A DNA stretch of 64,000 nucleotides from Streptomyces sp. NBC_01231. Its GTDB lineage: Bacteria > Actinomycetota > Actinomycetes > Streptomycetales > Streptomycetaceae. Below the pieces are notes generated by a model. The model was not told where the DNA came from, did no database searches, and saw only the letters and a program-made list of their open reading frames with translations. The stretch spans positions 6,138,001 to 6,202,000 of the forward strand of contig CP108521.1 in assembly GCA_035999765.1 (NCBI GenBank), in the 5' to 3' direction. The position numbers and the translations under genes are program-made. Positions 54,963-63,997 of the stretch are shown here, piece after piece. How positions within the stretch are numbered: the first letter of the stretch is position 1; each line of letters opens with the position of its first letter.

Positions 54963-56126
54963 ATGAGTGAGACAGCAGCCCCGCGGAGCGCGCCCCTGCG
55001 TGCCCGCGCCGAGATCGACCTGGCCGCCCTGCGGACCAACGTGCGGGCCCTGCGCGCCCATGCGCCGGGCGCGGCCGTGATGGCCGTGGTGAAGTCCGAC
55101 GCGTACGGCCACGGGGCGGTGCCGTGTGCCCGCGCGGCGGTCGAGGCGGGAGCGGGCTGGCTCGGTACCGCGACGCCCGAGGAGGCCCTCGCGCTGCGGG
55201 CCGCCGGACTGCCGGGCCGCGTCATGTGCTGGCTGTGGACGCCCGGCGGACCCTGGCGGGAGGCGATCGAGGCCGACCTCGACGTGTCCGTCAGCGCGAT
55301 GTGGGCCCTGGCGGAGGTCACGGCGGCGGCCCGGCTGGCCGGCACGCCCGCGCGCGTACAGCTCAAGGCCGACACCGGGCTGGGGCGCAACGGGTGCCAG
55401 CCCGGCGAGGACTGGCACGACCTGGTCGCGGGCGCCCTGCGGGCCGAGCGGGACGGGTTGCTGCGGGTCACGGGACTCTGGTCGCACTTCGCCTGCGCCG
55501 ACGAGCCCGGGCATCCCTCCATCGCCGCCCAGCTCACCCGTTTCCGGGAGATGGTGGCGTACGCCGAGGGGCAGGGCGTGCGGCCCGAGGTGCGGCACAT
55601 CGCCAACTCGCCCGCCACACTCACGCTTCCCGAGTCCCACTTCGACCTCGTCCGGACCGGGATCGCGGTCTACGGGCTCTCGCCCAGCCCCGAAGTGGGC
55701 GGCCCCGCCGACTTCGGGCTGCGCCCGGTGATGACGCTGTCGGCTTCCGTCGCTCTGGTGAAGCGCGTTCCGGGAGGCCACGGCGTCAGCTACGGGCATC
55801 ACTACGTCACCCCGGGCGAGACGACCCTCGGTCTGGTGCCCGTCGGTTACGCGGACGGCATCCCGCGGCACGCCTCCGGGACCGGCCCGGTGCTGGTCGA
55901 CGGCAAGTGGCGGACGGTGGCCGGGCGGGTCGCCATGGACCAGTTCGTCGTGGACCTGGGCGGCGACGAGCCCGAGGCCGGCACCGAGGCCGTGCTGTTC
56001 GGGCCCGGCGACCGCGGCGAGCCCACCGCCGAGGACTGGGCACAGGCCGCGGGCACCATCGGATACGAGATCGTCACCCGGATCGGAACGCGCGTTCCCC
56101 GCGTCTATGTGGACACGTCCATGTGA
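54963..56126 (+). CDS. alr: Alanine racemase
   Basis: 387 aa. PLP lysine K44 in VVKSDAYGHG, a second catalytic Tyr in GVSYGHHYVTP, and MDQFVVDLGG near the C-terminus. Makes D-Ala for peptidoglycan. Co-oriented with the hydrolase and tsaE downstream. Confidence 0.98.
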   Translation: MSETAAPRSAPLRARAEIDLAALRTNVRALRAHAPGAAVMAVVKSDAYGHGAVPCARAAVEAGAGWLGTATPEEALALRAAGLPGRVMCWLWTPGGPWREAIEADLDVSVSAMWALAEVTAAARLAGTPARVQLKADTGLGRNGCQPGEDWHDLVAGALRAERDGLLRVTGLWSHFACADEPGHPSIAAQLTRFREMVAYAEGQGVRPEVRHIANSPATLTLPESHFDLVRTGIAVYGLSPSPEVGGPADFGLRPVMTLSASVALVKRVPGGHGVSYGHHYVTPGETTLGLVPVGYADGIPRHASGTGPVLVDGKWRTVAGRVAMDQFVVDLGGDEPEAGTEAVLFGPGDRGEPTAEDWAQAAGTIGYEIVTRIGTRVPRVYVDTSM

Positions 56127-56194
56127 ATGAGCAACAAGCGGGGTAAGCGCACAGAGCGCGCGACGACAGCGGGTCCGGCGAAGAGGAGCGGTAC

Positions 56195-57448
56195 GTGAGC
56201 GAGAGCAGCGCGGAGTCCATCGTGGACGCCGCCGTGGCCGTCGCCGCCGCCACGGAGGCGGCCGGAGCCGGGAGCTGGCGCAGGGCGACCGGCTTCGCGG
56301 GCGCGGCGATAGGAGTGGTCGCCGCGGGCGCGGCCGCCGGCGTCGCCATCGAGCGGCTCACCGTGGGCCGCGGGATGCGCAGGAAGGCACGGCTCGCGCT
56401 GGACTCGACCGGCCCGTACGGCGCACTGCGCGGCACGCCCGGCAAGGCGTACGCCGACGACGGCACCGAGCTGTACTACGAGGTCGACGAGGTGGAGCCG
56501 GAGGGCGGCCCGGCGCCCCGGCGGCGTCGGCTCTTCGGCCGCAAGGCCCCCGCACCCGTCACCGTCGTCTTCAGCCACGGCTACTGCCTCAACCAGGACT
56601 CCTGGCACTTCCAGCGGGCGGCGCTCAGAGGCGTCGTCCGGACCGTGCACTGGGACCAGCGCAGCCACGGGCGGTCCGGGCGGGGCGTGGCCCAGGTGGA
56701 GGACGGGGAGCCGGTCAGCATCGAGCAGCTCGGCGGCGATCTGAAGACCGTCATCGACGCCGCCGTGCCGGAGGGGCCGATCGTGCTGGTCGGGCACTCC
56801 ATGGGCGGGATGACGGTCATGGCACTGGCCGACGCGTACCCCGAGCTGGTCCGCGAGCGGGTGGTGGCGGTCGCGTTGGTCGGTACGTCGTCCGGGCGGC
56901 TCGGCGAGGTGAACTTCGGGCTGCCGGTGGCCGGCGTCAACGTCGTACGGCGGGTGCTGCCCGGCGTGCTGAAGGCGCTCGGGCAGCAGGCGGCCCTGGT
57001 GGAGAAGGGGCGGCGGGCCACCGCCGACCTGTTCGCCGGGATCATCAAGCGGTACTCCTTCGCCTCCCGGGACGTCGACCCGGCCATCGTGCGGTTCGCC
57101 GAGCGGATGATCGAGGGCACGCCCATCGACGTGGTCGCCGAGTACTACCCGGCGTTCAACGACCACGACAAGACCGAGGCGCTCGCCCACTTCGCGAACG
57201 TCCCGGTGCTGGTGCTGGCCGGGGTCCAGGATCTCGTCACGCCCAGTGAGCACAGCGAGGCCATCGCCGACCTGCTGCCGGACGCCGAACTGGTGCTCGT
57301 CCCGGACGCCGGTCACCTGGTGATCCTGGAGCACCCGGAAGTCGTCACGGACCGCCTCGCCGACCTGCTCACCCGCGCGGGTGCCGTCCCGACAGGGGCT
57401 ACCGTAAGTGGCTATGGAAGCACCAGCAGCGCCGCACGACCCGGTTGA
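56195..57448 (+). CDS. Alpha/beta hydrolase
   Basis: 417 aa, GTG start. N-terminal Ala/Val-rich segment (about 25-55) could be a membrane anchor. The hydrolase core shows HGYCLNQDSW (oxyanion region), GHSMGG nucleophile elbow and a late PDAGHLVILEHP with the catalytic His. Substrate unknown; often found between alr and tsaE in actinobacteria. Overlaps tsaE by 35 nt. Confidence 0.9.
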   Translation: MSESSAESIVDAAVAVAAATEAAGAGSWRRATGFAGAAIGVVAAGAAAGVAIERLTVGRGMRRKARLALDSTGPYGALRGTPGKAYADDGTELYYEVDEVEPEGGPAPRRRRLFGRKAPAPVTVVFSHGYCLNQDSWHFQRAALRGVVRTVHWDQRSHGRSGRGVAQVEDGEPVSIEQLGGDLKTVIDAAVPEGPIVLVGHSMGGMTVMALADAYPELVRERVVAVALVGTSSGRLGEVNFGLPVAGVNVVRRVLPGVLKALGQQAALVEKGRRATADLFAGIIKRYSFASRDVDPAIVRFAERMIEGTPIDVVAEYYPAFNDHDKTEALAHFANVPVLVLAGVQDLVTPSEHSEAIADLLPDAELVLVPDAGHLVILEHPEVVTDRLADLLTRAGAVPTGATVSGYGSTSSAARPG

Positions 57449-57959
57449 GACCGAGCTGACCGTCACCTCTCCCGAGCAGATGCGGGAGCTGGGCCGGAGG
57501 CTCGCCAAACTACTGCGCGCGGGCGACCTCGTGATGCTCACCGGGGAGCTCGGCGCCGGCAAGACGACGCTGACCCGGGGACTGGGTGAGGGGCTCGGGA
57601 TCCGGGGTGCCGTGACCTCCCCGACGTTCGTGATCGCCCGTGTGCATCCCTCCCTGGGCGACGGTCCGCCCCTTGTGCACGTCGACGCGTACCGGCTCGG
57701 TGGCGGGCTGGACGAGATGGAGGACCTCGACCTGGACGTCTCGCTGCCCGAGTCGGTGATCGTCGTGGAGTGGGGCGAGGGCAAGGTCGAGGAACTCACC
57801 GACGACCGGCTGGAGGTCCGCATCCACCGGACCGTCGGGATCGCGCCTGTCCCGGGGGCGGCCTCCGAACCCCCGGAGACGGACGAGGTGCGGCACGTGA
57901 CGCTGACCGGGCTCGGGGAGCGCTGGGGGACAGCGGACCTGAGCGTGCTGACCGCCTGA
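57414..57959 (+). CDS. tsaE: tRNA t6A synthesis ATPase TsaE
   Basis: 181 aa from the ATG at 57414 (GTG 57408 is two codons earlier). Walker A GELGAGKTT (44-52) and the HVDAYRL motif. Supports TsaB-TsaD in t6A37 formation. tsaB, rimI and tsaD follow about 1 kb downstream, separated by a small gene and an opposite-strand gene. Confidence 0.95.
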   Translation: MEAPAAPHDPVETELTVTSPEQMRELGRRLAKLLRAGDLVMLTGELGAGKTTLTRGLGEGLGIRGAVTSPTFVIARVHPSLGDGPPLVHVDAYRLGGGLDEMEDLDLDVSLPESVIVVEWGEGKVEELTDDRLEVRIHRTVGIAPVPGAASEPPETDEVRHVTLTGLGERWGTADLSVLTA

Positions 57960-58040
57960 CGTCTGCCTGGCGTCCGCCCGATGTCACCTCTGCTGACGTC
58001 CGTCCGATGCCACGTCTGCCTGGCGTCCGCCCGATGTCAC
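57960..58040. repeat. 26-27-bp tandem repeat, three units
   Basis: The 28 nt at 57960-57987 recur exactly at 58013-58040, with a degenerate copy from 57987 between. Shared core GCGTCCGCCCGATGTCAC. Immediately after the tsaE stop. Confidence 0.75.
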
Positions 58041-58128
58041 GGACCCCCGAACTTCATGAATGTTCCGACAAGACGTCGGCAAGATGTTGCGTCGGGTGTC
58101 TCGCACGTGGTCACATGGTATCCAGTTC

Positions 58129-58150
58129 GTAGTTAGGTCTACCTAACTAC
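58129..58150. promoter_or_regulatory. 22-bp palindromic operator candidate
   Basis: Perfect 10-bp arms (GTAGTTAGGT and ACCTAACTAC) around a CT centre, 28 nt before the ATG of a 56-aa gene. It contains TTAGGT-N2-ACCTAA, reminiscent of but not identical to iron-box (DmdR/IdeR) halves. TATCCA at 58119-58124 could be a -10. AT-rich palindromes are rare in this DNA. Confidence 0.5.
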
Positions 58151-58178
58151 GCCCGCCCCCGAACTTCAGGAGGCGTCC

Positions 58179-58349
58179 ATGTCGGCCACAGAGAGCAAGG
58201 CGCAGCCGCAGTCCCAGTACGCGGTCGCCGGAGTGTCCATGCGTGACCTGCTGGCGTCGTGCGCCGCCGCGAACGCCGTCTCCACTCCGCCACGCATGCC
58301 CGACCCGCAGACGGTGGAGCGGCCGGCCGAGCACCGCAAGGCGGCCTGA
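58179..58349 (+). CDS. 56-aa protein of unknown function
   Basis: ATG at 58179 with AGGAGG directly upstream. Composition: Gln/Ser-rich start, then VSMRDLLASCAAANAVSTPP with one Cys, and a Pro/Arg/Glu tail. No family recognised. Preceded by the palindrome at 58129. Confidence 0.6.
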   Translation: MSATESKAQPQSQYAVAGVSMRDLLASCAAANAVSTPPRMPDPQTVERPAEHRKAA

Positions 58350-58376
58350 ACGCCTGCCCGAAGTCAGGGGCAGGTT

Positions 58377-58925
58377 CTAGCGGACGACGACGACCCTCTC
58401 GCCGAGCGTCGCGAACCGCCACAGCGCGTCGCCGTCCGGGCGCGACTCGCGGATGCCACCCGTCTTGAGGTTCGTGGCGGGGACCGACGTCGCCTTGCCC
58501 ACCGCCGCGCTGAAGCCGATGGTCACACCGTCCACGCTGGTGAAGCGGACAACGTGCTCGATGGGGGTGCCGTCGGTGCCGGTGACCGAGTTGGAGCGGG
58601 ACGTGACCGCGTAGGTCTCCGGCGCCGGGTCGAGGTCGCCCGGGGTGACCTTGAACGTACGCGTGACCTTGTTGTCCTCGCCGACCAGCCACACCCGGTC
58701 CTTGCCCAGCGAGTACACGACCCGCTTGCCCTTGCCGGAGTCGGCGGGCAGCTCGGCGGGGTTCCTCGTGGGGGTCTTCCCGGCAGCCGTCGAGGGCTTG
58801 CCGCTCGGGTACGTTCTGCCGAGGTCGGCGGGGACGTTCGCGGAGGCCTGGTAGGCGAGGAAGCCGACGCCCCCGAGGGCCGCCACGGTGAGCCCGGCCA
58901 CGAAACCGGCGCTGCTGCTTGTCAC
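58377..58925 (-). CDS. Degenerate L,D-transpeptidase-like secreted protein
   Basis: 182 aa from the GTG at 58925 (GAGGTGG upstream). Signal anchor at residues 5-28, Pro/Thr-rich linker, then a YkuD-like beta domain (about 65-182): TGTDGTPIEHVVRF, DGVTIGF and a C-terminal GGIRESRPDGDALWRFATLG. In active L,D-transpeptidases the last motif is SHGCIR..DA; here it is KTGGIR (154-159), lacking the catalytic His and Cys. Probably a non-catalytic peptidoglycan-binding or regulatory paralogue. Confidence 0.7.
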   Translation of the reverse strand: MTSSSAGFVAGLTVAALGGVGFLAYQASANVPADLGRTYPSGKPSTAAGKTPTRNPAELPADSGKGKRVVYSLGKDRVWLVGEDNKVTRTFKVTPGDLDPAPETYAVTSRSNSVTGTDGTPIEHVVRFTSVDGVTIGFSAAVGKATSVPATNLKTGGIRESRPDGDALWRFATLGERVVVVR

Positions 58926-59033
58926 GCTCGTCCACCTCTGTGTCGTACGCCTTTCTTCGTGGCGAAGGTAGCAGCAGGTGACCGCCCGCCCGGGACGTCC
59001 GACACGGCCCCCGCGGAGCCGTAGGCTGTTTGC

Positions 59034-59690
59034 GTGCTCTTGCTCGCTCTGGATACCGCCACCCCCGCCGTCACCGTCGCGTTGCACGACGGCACGGACG
59101 TCATCGCCTCGTCGAGTCAGGTGGACGCGCGCCGGCACGGGGAACTGCTGCTGCCCGCCGTGGACCGGCTGTTCGCCGAGGCCGGTCTGAGGCTCGACGC
59201 GGTCACCGGGATCGTCGTCGGCGTCGGTCCCGGCCCCTACACCGGACTGCGCGTCGGTCTGATGACCGCCGACACCTTCGGGCTCGCGCTCGGCGTCCCC
59301 GTGCACGGTGTGTGCACGCTGGACGGCCTCGCCTACGCGGCCGACATCGAGAAGGGGCCGTTCGTCGTGGCGACCGACGCCCGGCGCAAGGAGGTCTACT
59401 GGGCGACGTACGCCGACTCCCGTACGCGCCTCACCGACCCCGCCGTGGACCGGCCCGCCGACATCGCGGACCGGGTCGCCGGGCTGCCGGCCGTCGGCGC
59501 GGGCGCGCTGCTGTACCCGGACACCTTCCCCAGCGCCCACGAACCCGAGCACGTCTCCGCCGCCGCCCTCGCCGCCCTCGCGGCCGAGAAGCTCGGCGCG
59601 GGCGAGGAACTCCCCGCGCCCCGGCCGCTGTACCTGCGCCGGCCCGACGCCCAGGTCCCCAAGAACTACAAGGTGGTCACCCCCAAGTGA
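59034..59690 (+). CDS. tsaB: tRNA t6A synthesis protein TsaB
   Basis: 218 aa, GTG start (MLLLALDTATPAVTVALHDG). ASKHA-fold scaffold that partners TsaD; GVGPGPYTGLRVGL is the family hallmark. Overlaps rimI by 4 nt (GTGA), so the two are coupled. Confidence 0.96.
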   Translation: MLLLALDTATPAVTVALHDGTDVIASSSQVDARRHGELLLPAVDRLFAEAGLRLDAVTGIVVGVGPGPYTGLRVGLMTADTFGLALGVPVHGVCTLDGLAYAADIEKGPFVVATDARRKEVYWATYADSRTRLTDPAVDRPADIADRVAGLPAVGAGALLYPDTFPSAHEPEHVSAAALAALAAEKLGAGEELPAPRPLYLRRPDAQVPKNYKVVTPK

Positions 59691-60223
59691 CCGAATCCAC
59701 CCTGACCTCCGCACTGCGCGAGATGCGCTGGTGGGACATCGACCCCGTGCTGGAACTGGAGCGGGACCTCTTCCCCGAGGACGCCTGGTCGCGCGGGATG
59801 TTCTGGTCCGAACTGGCCCACTCCCGGGGCGCCGAGGCGAACCGGCGGTACGTCGTCGCCGAGACCGCCGACGGCCGGATCGTCGGGTACGCGGGGCTTG
59901 CCTCCACCGGGGAGCTGGCCGACGTACAGACGATCGCCGTCGCCCGCGACTGCCAGGGCACCGGTCTCGGCCGCCGGCTGCTGGCCGAACTGCTGCGGGC
60001 CGCCACCGCCTTCGAGTGCGCCGAAGTGATGCTGGAGTGCCGGGTCGACAACCTCAGCGCCCAGAAGCTGTACGAGCGCTTCGGCTTCGAGGCCATCGGC
60101 TTCCGGCGCGGCTACTACCAGCCGGGCAACGTGGACGCCCTGGTGATGCGTCTGACCACAGCATCCGACAGCGGCTCCGCCGCCGGACCGACCTCTGTAC
60201 AAGGAACCGAGACCCATGGCTGA
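59687..60223 (+). CDS. rimI: Ribosomal-protein-S18-type alanine N-acetyltransferase
   Basis: 178 aa, GTG overlapping tsaB. GNAT fold with [20 protein letters not shown] acetyl-CoA site and the C-terminal [16 protein letters not shown]. Natural acetylation of S18 is the classical role of RimI. Overlaps tsaD by 8 nt. Confidence 0.94.
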   Translation: MTESTLTSALREMRWWDIDPVLELERDLFPEDAWSRGMFWSELAHSRGAEANRRYVVAETADGRIVGYAGLASTGELADVQTIAVARDCQGTGLGRRLLAELLRAATAFECAEVMLECRVDNLSAQKLYERFGFEAIGFRRGYYQPGNVDALVMRLTTASDSGSAAGPTSVQGTETHG

Positions 60224-61301
60224 CGAACCCCTCGTCCTCGGCATCGAGACCTCCTGTGACGAGACCGGCGTCGGCATCGTCCGGGGCACCACCCTGCTCG
60301 CCGACGCCATCGCGTCCAGCGTCGACGAGCACGCCCGCTTCGGCGGGGTCGTGCCGGAGGTCGCCAGCCGGGCGCACCTGGAGGCGATGGTGCCGACCAT
60401 CGACCGCGCGCTGAAGGAAGCGGGGGTGAGCGCGAGGGACCTCGACGGCATCGCCGTGACCGCCGGTCCCGGTCTCGCCGGGGCGCTGCTGGTCGGTGTC
60501 TCCGCGGCGAAGGCGTACGCCTACGCGCTCGGCAAGCCCCTCTACGGCGTGAACCACCTCGCCTCCCACATCTGCGTGGACCAGCTGGAGCACGGGGCGC
60601 TGCCCGAGCCCACGATGGCGCTGCTGGTGTCCGGCGGCCACTCGTCGCTCCTGCTGTCGTCCGACATCACCTCCGACGTACGGCCGATGGGCGCGACCAT
60701 CGACGACGCGGCCGGCGAGGCCTTCGACAAGATCGCCCGGGTGCTGAACCTGGGCTTCCCCGGCGGTCCGGTCATCGACCGGTACGCGAAGGAGGGAGAC
60801 CCGTCGGCCATCGCGTTCCCGCGCGGTCTGACCGGGCCGCGCGACCCGGCGTACGACTTCTCCTTCTCGGGACTGAAGACGGCCGTGGCCCGTTGGATCG
60901 AGGCCAAGCGGGCGGCGGGCGAGGAGGTGCCGGTGCGGGACGTGGCGGCCTCCTTCCAGGAGGCGGTCGTGGACGTGCTGACCCGCAAGGCCGTGCGGGC
61001 CTGCAAGGACGAGGGCGTCGACCACCTGATGATCGGCGGCGGGGTCGCCGCCAACTCCCGGCTGCGGGTGCTGGCCCAGGAACGCTGCGAGGCCGCCGGG
61101 ATCCGGCTGCGGGTGCCCCGGCCCAAGCTGTGCACGGACAACGGGGCGATGGTGGCGGCGCTGGGCGCGGAGATGGTGGCGCGCAACCGGTCGGCGTCCA
61201 GCTGGGACCTCTCGGCGGACTCCTCGCTGCCGGTGACGGACCCGCATGTCCCCGGCCACGACCATGTTCACGAGGTCAGCAAGGAGAACCTGTACCCGTG
61301 A
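60216..61301 (+). CDS. tsaD: tRNA N6-threonylcarbamoyladenosine transferase
   Basis: 361 aa. Metal-binding HxxxH in [13 protein letters not shown], the N-terminal [14 protein letters not shown] and [10 protein letters not shown] motifs. Transfers the threonylcarbamoyl group to A37 of ANN-decoding tRNAs. Its stop overlaps the next small gene (GTGA). Confidence 0.97.
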   Translation: MADEPLVLGIETSCDETGVGIVRGTTLLADAIASSVDEHARFGGVVPEVASRAHLEAMVPTIDRALKEAGVSARDLDGIAVTAGPGLAGALLVGVSAAKAYAYALGKPLYGVNHLASHICVDQLEHGALPEPTMALLVSGGHSSLLLSSDITSDVRPMGATIDDAAGEAFDKIARVLNLGFPGGPVIDRYAKEGDPSAIAFPRGLTGPRDPAYDFSFSGLKTAVARWIEAKRAAGEEVPVRDVAASFQEAVVDVLTRKAVRACKDEGVDHLMIGGGVAANSRLRVLAQERCEAAGIRLRVPRPKLCTDNGAMVAALGAEMVARNRSASSWDLSADSSLPVTDPHVPGHDHVHEVSKENLYP

Positions 61302-61555
61302 CGGTCGCGTTGATGTGGGAGGCGCGGGCGGTCGACGGGCGGGGCGAGCGGCTGCTGGCCTGGGCGCGGGCGCAGGACCTGGCTCAGGAGCCGCTGCGCC
61401 GGGAGACCTTCCGGGCGCCGGGGGACCGGGTTCTGGTCATCACGTGGTGGGATGCGGCCTACGACGCCGAGTTGCCCGAACTTCCTGAGCCGGACGGGGA
61501 GTTGGTCGGGCGAGCGGTGCACCGGTGGCGGTTCGAGTCGGTGGCGGCGAGCTGA
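61298..61555 (+). CDS. 85-aa protein coupled to tsaD
   Basis: GTG at 61298 overlaps the tsaD stop. Ferredoxin-like pattern ([20 protein letters not shown], then [16 protein letters not shown]) resembling small Streptomyces proteins downstream of tsaD; no named family. Convergent with the GH3 gene. Confidence 0.65.
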   Translation: MTVALMWEARAVDGRGERLLAWARAQDLAQEPLRRETFRAPGDRVLVITWWDAAYDAELPELPEPDGELVGRAVHRWRFESVAAS

Positions 61556-61675
61556 CCGGGGAGTACCCGAGTTTCCACGGTTCGTCCTCGGAACGGGCCC
61601 GCCGGAGCAGGACCCGTCTCGAAGCGGACGTATCGGACCATCGCATCCCCCGTCCCACGGTGGCCCGGGGCCGGA

Positions 61676-63997
61676 TCACCCCACGCCCGACACCTCCGAC
61701 TCGCAGCGCAGCCGACGGTCCGGGCCCAACTCCCGTACCGGACCTGTGAGGTTGAGCCGGGCCGTGTGCCGTACGTCCGCGCTGGACACTCCCAACCGCA
61801 GTTCGAGCGCGCCCGGTTCGACGACCCTTCGGCCGGAGCGGTCGGTGAAGGCCGCATGGTCGCCGTGGAAGCGGAAGGTGACGCGGGCCCCCTCGCCGGG
61901 TTCGAGGGACAGCCGCTGATAGCCGATCAGCCGTACGTCCGGGCGCGTCACGCTCGCCACCGGGTCGTGCAGATACAGCTGGACGACCTCGGCGCCCGTG
62001 CGGTCGCCCGTGTTGCGGACCGTCAGCGAGATGTCGTACGACCCGTCCGTGTCGACCCGCGCGGGATCGGCGGCCCCCGTGAAGTCCTCCCACGCGAACT
62101 CCGTGTAGGAACGGCCGTGTCCGAAGGGGTACAGCGGGGTCGGGTCCAGGTTGCTGACCTCCTGGCGCAGGCCCAGCGGGGGCTGGAGGTAGGTCCAGGG
62201 CTGGCCGCCGGGGACGTGCGGGACGCTCACCGGGAGGCGGCCGGAGGGGTTCACGTGACCCGACAGCACGCCCGCGACCGCCGGACCGCCCTCCTCTCCC
62301 GGGAAGAACGCCTGGACGACCGCGGCGAGCCCGCTGTGCCAGCGGCCGAGCGCGTAGGGGCGGCCGGTCAGCAGCACCAGCACCACCGGGACGCCGGTCG
62401 CCACCAGTGTGTCCAACAACTCGGCCTGGACGCCCGGCAGTCGAAGGTCCGTCGCGTCGCAGCCCTCGCCGGAGGTGCCCCGGCCGAACAGGCCCGCCCG
62501 GTCGCCGAGCACCGCCACGCACACGTCCGCCTCGGCGGTCCTGGCCACCGCCTCGTCGAAACCCGCGGTGTCCGGGTCGGACACCCCGCAGCCCTCCGCG
62601 AACGTGACCTTCGCGTCCGGGAGTTCGGCGCGCAGCGACTCCAGCAGGGTCGGGATCTCGATGCCCGTCGGCACCTCGGGGTGGTGCGTGAGGACATGGG
62701 ACGGGAAGGAGTAGCAGCCGAGCATGGCGAGGGCGTCCGCGGCGCGCGGTCCGACCACCGCGATCCGGGTGTCCGGGGCCAGGGGGAGTAGACCGTCCGG
62801 GTTGTCCAGCAGGACCACGGACTCCTCGGCCAGTCGGCGGGCCAGGGCGCGGTTCGCCGCCGAGTCCAGGTTGATCCGGCCGGCCGGCTCGGGCCGCCAG
62901 TCCTCGTCCAGGAGGCCCAGTTCGCACTTCTGGAGCAGGACGCGGCGGGCCGCCCGGTCGATGAGCTCCTCCGGGACCTCGCCCGCCCGGGCCGCGTCCA
63001 GGAGGGGATCGCCGTAGCACCTCAGGGAGGGGAGCTCGACGTCGATGCCCGCGGTGAGCGCCGCGTGTGCCGCTTCCGCCTCGCTGCCCGCCACCCGGTG
63101 CAGGGTCTGCAGGAAGCCGATGCCGAAGTAGTCGGAGACCACCGTGCCGGTGAATCCCCAGCGTTCTCGCAGGAGTTCGGTCAACAGACCGGGGTCCGCC
63201 GACGCCGGGACGCCGTCCGTGTCGGTGTACGCGGCCATCACCGAGCGGGCGCCGCCCTCGCGCAGGGCCATCTCGAACGGCGGGAGCGTGATGTCCGCGA
63301 CCTCCCGGACGCCGGCCCGTACCGGGGCCTGGTTGCGGGCGCCGGCCGAGGAGGCGTACCCGGCGAAGTGCTTGAGGGTGGCGACGATCCCGGCCGACTC
63401 GAGGCCGCGGACGTAGGCGGAGCCGACGGTGCCGACCAGGTACGGGTCCTCGCCGATGGTCTCCTCGACCCGGCCCCAGCGCAGATCCCGTACGACGTCC
63501 AGGACCGGCGCGAGGCCCTGGTGGACGCCGACGGAGCGCAGGTCGTCGCCGATGCGGCGGCCCAGCTCCTCGACCAGCTCGGGGTCGAAGGTCGCGCCCC
63601 AGGCCAGCGGCACCGGGTAGGCGGTGGCCTGCCAGGCGGTGAAGCCCGCCAGACACTCCTCGTGGGCGATCGCGGGGATGCCGAAACGGCCGGCCTCGAT
63701 GATGCGGCGCTGGGCGCGGGCCAGTGCCTGCGCGCCCAGCGCCGGGTCCACGGGCGCCGTGCCGAAGGGGCGGGTGAGCTGACCCAGACCGTGGGTCATC
63801 AGCTCGTCCCAGTCGTAGGCGGAGGAGCCGGCGGTCATTTCGCGTTGGAGGGGGGCGACCCCGTCGCCGTCCGTGCTGGCGCCCACCCAGACGCCGTACA
63901 GCTGGGCGGTCTTCTCCTCCAGGGTCATCCGGGAGAGGAGGTCGTCGACACGGGCGGCGGCGGGCAGTGCGGGGTCACGCCAGGGGGCGGTGGTCAT
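61676..63997 (-). CDS. Glycoside hydrolase family 3 (beta-glucosidase/xylosidase type)
   Basis: 773 aa, complete. N-terminal GH3 domain with KHFAGYAS and the nucleophile Asp in VVSDYFGIGFL; GH3 C-terminal domain with the acid/base region GDRAGLFGRGTSGEG; C-terminal fibronectin-like domain (YDISLTVRNTGDRTGAEVVQ). No signal peptide, so intracellular beta-glucoside or xyloside hydrolysis is likely. No visible LacI regulator inside the window; one may lie beyond the edge. Confidence 0.93.
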   Translation of the reverse strand: MTTAPWRDPALPAAARVDDLLSRMTLEEKTAQLYGVWVGASTDGDGVAPLQREMTAGSSAYDWDELMTHGLGQLTRPFGTAPVDPALGAQALARAQRRIIEAGRFGIPAIAHEECLAGFTAWQATAYPVPLAWGATFDPELVEELGRRIGDDLRSVGVHQGLAPVLDVVRDLRWGRVEETIGEDPYLVGTVGSAYVRGLESAGIVATLKHFAGYASSAGARNQAPVRAGVREVADITLPPFEMALREGGARSVMAAYTDTDGVPASADPGLLTELLRERWGFTGTVVSDYFGIGFLQTLHRVAGSEAEAAHAALTAGIDVELPSLRCYGDPLLDAARAGEVPEELIDRAARRVLLQKCELGLLDEDWRPEPAGRINLDSAANRALARRLAEESVVLLDNPDGLLPLAPDTRIAVVGPRAADALAMLGCYSFPSHVLTHHPEVPTGIEIPTLLESLRAELPDAKVTFAEGCGVSDPDTAGFDEAVARTAEADVCVAVLGDRAGLFGRGTSGEGCDATDLRLPGVQAELLDTLVATGVPVVLVLLTGRPYALGRWHSGLAAVVQAFFPGEEGGPAVAGVLSGHVNPSGRLPVSVPHVPGGQPWTYLQPPLGLRQEVSNLDPTPLYPFGHGRSYTEFAWEDFTGAADPARVDTDGSYDISLTVRNTGDRTGAEVVQLYLHDPVASVTRPDVRLIGYQRLSLEPGEGARVTFRFHGDHAAFTDRSGRRVVEPGALELRLGVSSADVRHTARLNLTGPVRELGPDRRLRCESEVSGVG

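Noticed and set aside
53159..55624. Very long minus-strand frame opposite nnr and alr
   Set aside because: Both sense genes are unmistakable; the frame is Arg/Pro/Ala-rich and lacks any ribosome site or domain.
61440..63656. 738-codon minus-strand frame overlapping the GH3 gene
   Set aside because: Same strand but shifted frame; Gly/Arg/Pro-rich shadow of the GH3 gene, which carries all catalytic motifs.
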